Source: Temnopleurus reevesii (lineage: Eukaryota > Echinodermata > Echinoidea > Temnopleuroida > Temnopleuridae). Taken from it: a DNA stretch of 12,690 bases. Within the stretch, counting starts at the first letter, position 1, and each line of letters begins with the position of its first letter. The notes beneath the pieces were generated by a model. It worked only from the letters and a program-made list of their open reading frames with translations. It had not been told where the DNA came from and searched no databases. The stretch covers positions 1 through 12,690 of the forward strand of contig BQKZ01013538.1 of NCBI GenBank assembly GCA_036244855.1. Direction: 5' to 3'. A program made the translations under genes and the position numbers. Below, in pieces: positions 7,173-12,690 of this stretch.

Positions 7173-7852
7173 TTCTTAATTCCTATTGTGGCAGTATTGA
7201 GATGTTGCCTGTTTGTACACCATGTACATGTGCATTGTCTTGATACGTTTATTAAGGCTGTAAAGAAATAAAGTGTGTCATATATTCCTCTCATAAAACT
7301 TGTAAAGTGTGTCTTCTTTGGAAATGTTATGGTTTATCTGTCTTAATTGCATGGGGAGGTCATTAATTTTGGTTTTATCTCCAAAAATAGATATCGACGT
7401 TGAAATTTGCATCTAAACGGACGTTGGATGTACGGAATGGTTGTTACATAATGATGCGATCAGGGACTGAGCAGTGAGCGGCGAATCGTTATGCCCCCCC
7501 TTTTTTTCTAAAAAACAGTCTGTTCTAGTAAATCATAATATGCTACTTGTCGATTTAATATGCATCAGTATAGACATGAATCTGATTTTTTAAATTTGAT
7601 TTAATCGATTGACTTGACATTCCACTTTTAATATATACAATACTTACAACTTTCAATACAGATATATACAAATGTATAATGTTTTGATCAAATAGAATGT
7701 TTCGGATGTTAAGATATACATTCACCATTTGCATCGAACTGACTATATATTGCAACTCATAAAAGTTTCAGGAAGAATATTAAACATGGACATAAAATTC
7801 AGATGATGATATAATAGTTATTGAAAGAACTGCCAGCTGATATTGTACAAGA

Positions 7853-8036
7853 ATATAACACGATATAAACTATTTCCGCAAAATAAAGTGGGTCATAGAC
7901 AATAGAGCCGTACGCCATGTATTAAACTGTGCGGACACAACAATCACAAGCCGGTTACGATTTGAATAGCATTACAAATGAGCATTGAATTGGCGTTCGA
8001 TTTAATTTTACGAAAATAGTTTATATCGTGTTATAT
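7853..8036. mobile_element. Inverted-repeat element, 184 bp
   Basis: ATATAACACGATATAAACTA at 7853 is repeated inverted at 8036, with about 34-bp arms that differ at a few sites. The spacer of about 115 bp is unrelated to other elements here. It fits a MITE; TA at both outer edges would fit a Tc1/mariner-type target but is weak evidence in A/T-rich DNA. Confidence 0.65.
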
Positions 8037-8205
8037 CAACTTTCATTGCATACGACTTACGAGTGGTTATTGTATGTTTAAAATCAATACAACTTGAAAT
8101 CAATTTTGGCAAATAGCAGTAAATTGTTCCGAGGAGTTGAGATCGCCTCATGTCCATTTTGGCGAAAGGTAATATTGACACCCTGGACATAAACAGCGTA
8201 TTGAT

Positions 8206-8269
8206 CACACTGCAGAGTGGATACGTGCGCTATATGAATTGCATCTATTAATTATTATTATTATTATTA
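8206..8269 (+). mobile_element. SINE 3' end fragment
   Basis: Only the last part (CTGCAGAGTGGATACGTGCGCTATAT..) plus (ATT)n is present. A 5' truncation is expected from incomplete reverse transcription. Confidence 0.85.
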
Positions 8270-8621
8270 AGTTCTGACCAAGCATGGATTAAAATTCACC
8301 CTATATATGGCACATGATAGATAGAAATATGGAAGAAAATATTCTAATGGTAGTTTGAAGTGCTTTTTCGAACGATATTTCAAAACTGTAAAGTTTTTAT
8401 TTTATGGTCCTCCAATTTCCTAAGGTAAGAAAAGGTGGGATACACACCCATTATAAAATATTATATCACAAAAATTATCATGTATCCCTTTGTTTGCAAA
8501 TGCTCGCAACGGTCTTGAAACTTTATCAACTTTAAAAAAGGGACATCCCATGGGGGGAAAATGCAAAAGACGAGAAACATGTTGATTTGTCCGTGATGTT
8601 TTGTCCTACAAAATCTGTAGA

Positions 8622-9191
8622 TTGAAAAAAAAAATGTTTTCGTCAACATTGAGCGCATATCCAGGTGTTCACAGCCTTTCTTCCACAAAGGAAAATTATT
8701 TGTTACAACATCCAGTGTTATTACGATCCATGTTCTTAGCAAATGCCTTATTTTTTAATCATACTGCACTTCTGACCACATAAGATGGCCTTATCATCTT
8801 TGTCTTTATCGCTTTCATCTCGACACCATTTTTAGCGACTTTGTTCACACTTTAGTCGAGAGTTACATAATCACAATTGTTGATTTAAAAAAAAATGTTC
8901 TCGTCAACATCTAGCACATTTTGTGGTATCGTCGGTCTTCTTCTAGAAAAGCAACTTATTTATTACAACATCCAGTCTTATTACGATCCATGTTTACAGA
9001 AATGTCGATCGATCTCGTAATCATTGATTTACAGCAACTTTGTCCATATTTTAGTCGAGAATTACATAATCACTATTATACATGTAGATTCAAAGAATAT
9101 TTTCGTCAACGTCACCAACATTTTATCCAAGTGCCGTCGGTCTTCCTTTCACAAAATCAACATTTTTTTTCAAAAGCCGGTCTTATTAACC
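8622..9191 (-). pseudogene. Tandem decayed copies of the upstream gene's terminal exon
   Basis: Units near 8622-8880 and 8881-9090, plus the downstream part of a third, share landmark strings: TGTT(T/C)TCGTCAACAT, TACAACATCCAGT.TTATTACGATCCATGTT and GACTTTGT.CA..TTTTAGTCGAGA. On the minus strand the first unit keeps KVAKNGVEMKAI and PSYVVR, a worn form of KVAVSNGFEMEEV and PSFVV-stop from 9319-9457, with the stop TGA changed to AGA. The second unit keeps ATGGACAAAGTTGCTGTAAA but has lost most of the rest. These are duplicated 3' exons with flanking DNA, not working exons. Confidence 0.75.
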
Positions 9192-9267
9192 ATGCAAAGC
9201 GCCTTGAGCACTCTGCAGAGTGGATACGTGTACCATATAAATTGCATCTATCATTATCGTTATCATT
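9192..9267 (+). mobile_element. SINE 3' end fragment inside the terminal-exon repeat
   Basis: ATGCAAAGCGCCTTGAGCAC..GTGGATACGTG.. matches the 3' part of the SINEs at 4986 and 6139, with an imperfect (ATC/ATT) tail. It splits the third unit of the 8.6-9.4 kb repeat and so inserted after that unit formed. Confidence 0.85.
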
Positions 9268-9318
9268 GCAATACATATCTTTAGCAATGAAATGTCTCCT
9301 TTTTAATCGTTCTGCACT

Positions 9319-9457
9319 TCAGACCACAAAGGACGGGTTGACATAGGTTGCCTCGTTGACTTTTTCTGTATTCGTCGTCACCTCCTCCATCTCGAAACCA
9401 TTGCTTACGGCGACTTTGTCCACGTTTTTAGTTTCGACGTTTTCCACTGATTTATTC
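9319..9457 (-). CDS. Upstream SLC22 paralogue: terminal exon, C-terminal tail and stop
   Basis: The acceptor TTTCATTCAACAG|GAATAAATC lies at 9458-9460. Its first base completes AA|G (Lys of ENFGK) from the exon ending at 10861. It then gives 45 open codons beginning NKSVENVETKNVDKVAVSNG, passing FEMEEVTTNTEKVNEATYVN and ending PSFVV with TGA at 9319-9321. This is a charged, hydrophilic cytoplasmic tail, as expected after TM12, and it contains no lesion. The intron between the two exons (9458-10860) is about 1.4 kb and full of MITEs. Degenerate copies of this same exon lie tandemly just downstream, around 8.77-8.86 kb and 9.0-9.06 kb, which supports its being a real duplicated unit. The link to the preceding exon is inferred from matching phase and from nothing better in between. 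AATAAA occurs on the minus strand near 8960, far for a poly(A) signal of this exon. Confidence 0.8.
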
Positions 9458-9629
9458 CTGTTGAATGAAATAAGAAGATCGGAGTTTTATGTATTTGCCG
9501 AAATCAACTGTGTGATGATTAGTTAGAAGAATTTTGACAAGTATTATGAATGGGAAATGATGTGACACGCCTCTGCTTTTTATGGCATTAGCCAGGTCCG
9601 ATCTTTGTTTAATGGTTTAAAACGAGAAT

Positions 9630-9794
9630 CCTGGGAGGTGTTTCACCAAGATAAGAAAGACTTTACGCACGACTGGTATCCCTTCTTGTGCGCAATGATT
9701 CGTAATAGTGCGCCCATTCAGCGCACGAATTGATACCAGTCGATCTTAAAGTCGTGCGTAACTTTAAGAACGATTTGGTGAAACACCTCCCGGG
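9630..9794. mobile_element. MITE family A, copy A1
   Basis: CCTGGGAGGTGTTTCACCAAGATAAG at the left and CGATTTGGTGAAACACCTCCCGG at the right are inverted repeats. Subterminal ACTTTACGCACGAC and GTCGTGCGTAACTTT also pair. About 165 bp. Its counterpart in the other copy (11133) is in reverse orientation. Confidence 0.88.
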
Positions 9795-9956
9795 GAAATG
9801 TTTCACCAAGATAAGAAAGACTTTAAGAACAACTTTAAATTCGACTGGTACCAGTTCTTGCGCTGAATGCGCGTAATAGTGTGAGCAAGAAGGGATACCA
9901 GTCGAACGTAAAGTCGTTCTTAAATTCTTTCTTATGTTGGTGAAACACCTCCCTGG
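9792..9956. mobile_element. MITE family A, copy A2
   Basis: Directly abuts A1. Ends GGAAATGTTTCACCAAGATAAG and TTGGTGAAACACCTCCCTGG; core TTCGACTGGTACCAGTTCTT and GAAGGGATACCAGTCGAACG. Confidence 0.85.
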
Positions 9957-10090
9957 ACGGTGCTTTACCAAGTTACGACAGAATATCATAAGATCATGGA
10001 TAATTGGGCACAAGAACGGATACCAATCATTCTTAAAGTATTTCTTAAAATCTTCCTTACCTGTGGTCAAACACAGCCCTCGGGCGGTGT
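9954..10090. mobile_element. MITE family A, diverged copy A3
   Basis: Starts GACGGTGCTTTACCAAG and ends CAAACACAGCCCTCGGGCGG; core GCACAAGAACGGATACCAA is recognisable. It abuts A2 to make a three-element string. Confidence 0.75.
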
Positions 10091-10351
10091 TTCACGGCTG
10101 ATATCAGTAACTGTGCTGAATGACTGATACTACGATGAGTAAAAGACTCAGTTACGTACTTTAGTCTTATTAAGTCTTTAGTCGTTCGTAACTGTAAGGA
10201 GAATTTGGTGCAGAACGGCCCTGGCCCCTTTAGTCTGGATGGTTCTTGAAACATGCTCAAAGGGACGACGAAACGGTACATTGTACGATGCAGTCGATGT
10301 TATATGACTCCCACTGATATGACTACTACTATAACTTCGATATACTACTAA

Positions 10352-10520
10352 GAGGGTGTTGCTCAAAATCAACTGCAAATCAACTGCAACTTTGCAAATT
10401 GTAACGCGAATTTTCATTCGTGCAATGTATGTGCATTTAACTAGACGCGCATGATTTTGATTGGCGCGTTCCGATCAACTGCAACTTGAGATCAATTGCA
10501 ACTTTTGAACAACACCCCCT
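10352..10520. mobile_element. Palindromic MITE, 169 bp
   Basis: GAGGGTGTTGCTCAAAATCAACTG at the left matches the inverse of the right end AGGGGGTGTTGTTCAAAAGTTG. The arms are rich in CAACTGCAA/TTGCAGTTG, and GTAACGCG pairs with CGCGTTCC further in. CTAA lies next to both ends. Intron of the upstream SLC22 gene. Confidence 0.8.
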
Positions 10521-10611
10521 AATACTGCTACTAGCACACCATTTCTCTACTGCTGCTGCTACTGCTTCTATCACCATTCCCACCATCGTAAAGGCTGACT
10601 CACAACTTGGT

Positions 10612-10816
10612 GTTTTAGCCTGCGTCGTCCCAGCGTTTCTGGCAATAAAAAACACCCAATGGACGTGCAAAGACGCAGGTCATACAGTGACCTGACGTTC
10701 GACGTACCCTCCTTGAGCGGAAGCCAAACGCCTGTCTACCGTACGATTAGCGCATACTGTGCGCTCAAGGAGCGTTTTCGATTGTCAAAAACTCTGGTCC
10801 GACGCAGGCTAAAAAC
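10612..10816. mobile_element. Palindromic MITE, 205 bp
   Basis: GTTTTAGCCTGCGTCGTCCCAG at the left matches the inverse of GGTCCGACGCAGGCTAAAAAC at the right. A strong inner palindrome CTCCTTGAGCG..CGCTCAAGGAG is also present. More G/C-rich than its surroundings. ORFs here are by-products of the palindrome. Confidence 0.8.
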
Positions 10817-10860
10817 GCAAAGGTATGAATCGGCCTTAGCCAATCTTGAAATTGACTCAC

Positions 10861-11040
10861 TTTCCAAAGTTCTCTCCCTCCTCGCGGGTTTCCGGAAGCG
10901 TTCGGCCCTGCGTCTCCGGGAGAAATAGGGCTAGTAGCCCGGCGACCACAGCTACCGAACCATAGATGACAAGAGGCATCGGAGCCCAGAATTTGTCGAG
11001 GGTGAGGATGAGCGGGGCTAGCATGTTAGCCACCCGGGAG
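10861..11040 (-). CDS. Upstream SLC22 paralogue: TM11-TM12 exon (copy A), 5' end cut by the N
   Basis: The exon runs from the assembly gap at 11041 down to donor GGAAA|GTGAGT (10855-10860), leaving in phase 2. Visible residues start SRVANMLAPLILTLDKFWAP, then PLVIYGSVAVVAGLLALFLP and ETQGRTLPETREEGENFGK. This is the SLC22 end: AR....AP.I..L...W..LPLVIYG...V..GLLAL.LPET.G..LPET.EE.ENFGK. There are no frame breaks. It belongs to a gene upstream of the ATG-7094 copy on the same strand, because a terminal exon with a fitting phase follows at 9457. The first part of the exon is missing only because the contig ends at 11040. Confidence 0.93.
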
Positions 11041-11041
11041 N
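11041..11041. other. Single-N assembly join
   Basis: The only ambiguous base in the window. The sequence before it ends in mid-exon (TM11-TM12 exon of the SLC22 gene). The sequence after it restarts at the equivalent of 9540 (AGTATTATGAATGGGAAATG). It therefore marks a join between two contigs whose ends overlap, not natural continuity. Confidence 0.9.
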
Positions 11042-11132
11042 AGTATTATGAATGGGAAATGATGTGACACGCCTATGCTTTTTATGGCATTAGCCAGGTC
11101 CGATCTTTGTTTAATGGTTTAAAACGAGAATC

Positions 11133-11306
11133 CTGGAGGTTGTTTCACCAAGTCGTTCTTAAAGTTACGCACGACTTTAAGATCGACTGGTATCAATTCC
11201 TACGCTGAAAGCACGTACATTATGAATTATTACGCACAAGAAGGGATGCCAGTCGAACGTAAAATCGTTCTTAAAATCTTTCTTATCTTGGTAAAACACC
11301 GCCCAG
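11133..11306. mobile_element. MITE family A, copy B1 (reversed relative to A1)
   Basis: Same site as A1 by flanking sequence (AAAACGAGAATCCTGG). The interior AAGTTACGCACGACTTTAAG and ATCGACTGGTATCAATTC equals the reverse complement of A1 without mismatch over about 35 bp. Confidence 0.85.
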
Positions 11307-11479
11307 GGCGGTGTTTTACAAAGTCGTTCTTAAAGTTACGCACGACTGTAAGTTCGACTGGTATAAGTTCTTGCGCGGAATGCACGTAATAGTGTGAACC
11401 ATTACGCGCAAGAAGGGATACCAATCGAACGTAAAGTCGTTCTTAAAGTCTATCTTATCTTGTTCAAACATCTCCCTGG
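11303..11479. mobile_element. MITE family A, copy B2
   Basis: Counterpart of A2 in the same orientation (GGTATAAGTTCTTGCGCGG, AAGAAGGGATACCAATCGAA). Its outer parts are closer to other family members than to A2. Confidence 0.8.
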
Positions 11480-11613
11480 GCGGTGTTTTACCAAGTTACG
11501 ACAGAATATCATAAGGTCATGGATAATTGGGAACAAGAACGGATGCCAATTTTTCTTCAGGTATTTCTTAAAGTCTTCATTATCTGTAGTCAAACGCCGC
11601 CATTGGGCGGTGT
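11477..11613. mobile_element. MITE family A, copy B3
   Basis: Counterpart of A3 with the same unusual AAGTTACGACAGAATATCAT interior, ending GCCATTGGGCGGTGTTTGAC. Confidence 0.75.
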
Positions 11614-11637
11614 TTGACGGCTGATATCAGTAATTGT

Positions 11638-11849
11638 GTAGTCCAGACTCTGGCCGTTTTTTTTTATCTTTCCCCTCTCCCTCTCTTGCACACCTCCTAT
11701 TCATGCATTCAACCCCACGGACGGCGCGATCACCTCAGATTCACGGCCCGGCTAGAGGGAAAGTGAGCGGATGTCACCATCTTGACTACTGGGGGCGTTT
11801 TTACTGGTTATCAGATAAATCACGTAAACAGTCCAGGCAGTGGACTAGT
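11638..11849. mobile_element. Insertion present only in copy B, about 210 bp
   Basis: Copy A runs CAGTAACTGTG-CTGAATGACTG. Copy B has about 210 extra bases between CAGTAATTGTG and ATGAATGACTG. The insert starts TAGTCCAGACTCTGG and ends CCAGGCAGTGGACTAGTA; TAGTCCA at one end is inverted as TGGACTA at the other. It includes a T-run and a pyrimidine-rich stretch with no ORF of note. The short inverted ends suggest a small DNA transposon; the family is not recognised. Confidence 0.65.
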
Positions 11850-12086
11850 AATGAATGACTGATAATACGATTAGTAAAAGACTCAATTACGTACTTTATT
11901 CTTATTAAGTCTTTAGTCGTTCGTAACTGTAAGGAGAATTTGGTGCAGAACGGCCCTGGCCCCTTTAGTCTTGACGGTTCGTGAAACATGCTCAAAGAAA
12001 CGACGAAACGGTAAATTGTACAATGCAGTCGATGTTATTTGACTCCCACTACTACGACTACTACTATTACTTCGATATACTACTAA

Positions 12087-12254
12087 GAGGGTGTTGCTCA
12101 AAATCAACTGCAAATCAACTGCAACTTTGCAAATTGTAACGCGCATTTTCATTCGTGCAATGTATGCTCATATAACTAGACGCGCATGATTTTGATTGGC
12201 GCGTTCCGATCAACTGCAACTTGCGATCAATTGCAACTTTTGAACAACACCCCG
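12087..12254. mobile_element. Palindromic MITE, copy B of 10352-10520
   Basis: Same ends (GAGGGTGTTGCTCAAAATCA / TTGAACAACACCCC) and same interior with a few substitutions. Confidence 0.8.
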
Positions 12255-12342
12255 TAATACTGCTACTCACACACTATTTCTACTGCTGCTGCTACTGCTT
12301 CTATCACCATTCCCACCATCGTAAAGGCTGACTCACAACTTG

Positions 12343-12533
12343 GCGTTTTAGCCTGCGTCGTCCCAACACCCAATGGACGTTCAAAGACGCAGGTCATACG
12401 GTTACCTAACGTTCGGCGTACGCTCCTTGAGCGCAAGCCAAACGTCAGTCCACCGTATGATCATTGCATACTGTGCGCTTGAGTGGCGTTTTTTAATTTT
12501 CAAAAACGCTCTGCCAACGCAGGCTCAAAACGC
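12343..12533. mobile_element. Palindromic MITE, copy B of 10612-10816
   Basis: GCGTTTTAGCCTGCGTCGTC to AACGCAGGCTCAAAACGC. It lacks about 24 bases present in copy A after CGTCGTCCCA. Confidence 0.8.
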
Positions 12534-12571
12534 AAATGTATGAATCGGCCATATCTTTGAAATTGACTTAC

Positions 12572-12690
12572 TTTCCAAAGTTCTCTCCCTCCTCGCGGGT
12601 TTCCGGAAGCGTTCGGCCCTGCGTCTCAGGGAGGAATAGGGCTAGTAGCCCGGCAACCACAGCTACCGAACCATAGATGACCAGAGGCAT
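12572..12690 (-). CDS. SLC22 TM12 exon, copy B (second haplotype or duplicate)
   Basis: Partial exon from the window edge to donor GGAAA|GTAAGT (12566-12571). It encodes MPLVIYGSVAVVAGLLALFL followed by PETQGRTLPETREEGENFG, identical in protein to copy A over the shared part. The nucleotide differences are synonymous (for example CTC CCG against CTC CCT, CTT GTC against CTG GTC), and the donor differs by one base. Identical protein with silent differences means both copies are, or were until recently, under purifying selection. That fits two alleles of one gene or a recent duplication. Confidence 0.9.

Larger units (their letters stand above)
7173..8621. other. Intergenic spacer between the two SLC22 genes
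   Basis: Apart from the inverted-repeat element (7853-8036) and the SINE tail (8206-8269), no gene or RNA is recognised. A C-run and T-run lie at 7493-7508. Frames across 7555-7755 and 8008-8208 resemble no family I know. Confidence 0.55.
9540..11040. repeat. Duplicated segment, copy A
   Basis: Matches 11042-12690 in the same order: a unique start with TTTAATGGTTTAAAACGAGAATCC, three family-A MITEs, the block GTAAGGAGAATTTGGTGCAG, a 169-bp MITE, a 205-bp MITE and the SLC22 exon. It differs from copy B by scattered substitutions, small indels, one MITE in opposite orientation, and absence of an approximately 210-bp insertion. Confidence 0.9.
11042..12690. repeat. Duplicated segment, copy B
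   Basis: Second copy of 9540-11040, starting directly after the N and running to the window end. It carries an extra segment at about 11638-11849, lacks about 24 bases of copy A inside the 205-bp MITE (the part after CGTCGTCCCA), and has its first MITE reversed. The exon at its far end is still protein-identical to copy A. Confidence 0.9.

Noticed and set aside
10057..10928. Several 70-90 codon frames on both strands
   Set aside because: They overlap palindromic MITEs, and at the end the antisense of the SLC22 exon. The true coding strand there is minus.
11042..12690. A true extra gene copy
   Set aside because: Set aside in favour of a haplotype overlap, because the join is an N in mid-exon and protein differences are absent. 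Not excluded without reads.
1..12690. CRISPR array, phage, toxin-antitoxin or other prokaryote-type systems
   Set aside because: No spaced direct repeats with unique spacers, no ribosome binding site-led ORF clusters, and clear spliced eukaryotic genes.

Overview
This is eukaryotic nuclear DNA, most likely from an echinoderm (a sea urchin is my best guess). It has short phase-conserved exons with GT..AG borders, A/T-rich introns packed with small non-autonomous transposons, tRNA-derived SINEs ending in (ATT)n, and simple-sequence arrays. The species call is inference from repeat style and from the protein family. There is no bacterial, CRISPR or operon-like architecture.

All recognisable genes are on the minus strand and belong to one family, the SLC22 (organic cation/carnitine/anion) transporters of the major facilitator superfamily. 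Two members lie head-to-tail. The upstream one is seen only at its 3' end: a TM11-TM12 exon at 10861-11040 and its terminal exon with stop codon at 9319-9457. The second starts at ATG 7094 and runs down to about position 146 through exons at 6945-7094, 5660-5935, 4707-4810, 3183-3337, 903-1111 and 146-255. Exon lengths and phases fit the conserved SLC22 structure, but the copy looks dead. Its second exon needs two frame corrections, the MFS signature loop carries a TGA, the exons for TM4-TM6 and the central loop are not found, and homology stops at a TGA in the last visible exon. Almost none of these exons appear as long ORFs; they were read from splice sites and family motifs.

Region by region: 1-902 holds the truncated last visible exon and a decayed palindromic MITE. 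903-3182 holds one good exon and an intron rich in transposons: MITE family A, a TTAA-flanked palindromic MITE nested in another family-A copy, a 0.5-kb TTAA element, and a partial exon copy fused to a reverse-transcriptase-like fragment. 3183-7094 holds four exons among microsatellites, a perfect 65-bp tandem duplication, two SINEs and a small palindromic element. 7095-9318 is the spacer between the genes; its 8.6-9.3 kb part is built from decayed tandem copies of the upstream gene's terminal exon. 9319-11040 is the 3' end of the upstream gene.

A single N at 11041 marks an assembly join. What follows (11042-12690) repeats 9540-11040 and beyond, including the exon and all intronic MITEs. The copies differ by one MITE lying in opposite orientation, by a roughly 210-bp insertion, and by many substitutions. 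The simplest reading is that two haplotypes of the same locus were placed end to end; a real tandem duplication is the alternative. I found no new functional system. The points of interest are the dying paralogue, the tandem terminal-exon copies, and the MITE inversion and insertion polymorphisms.
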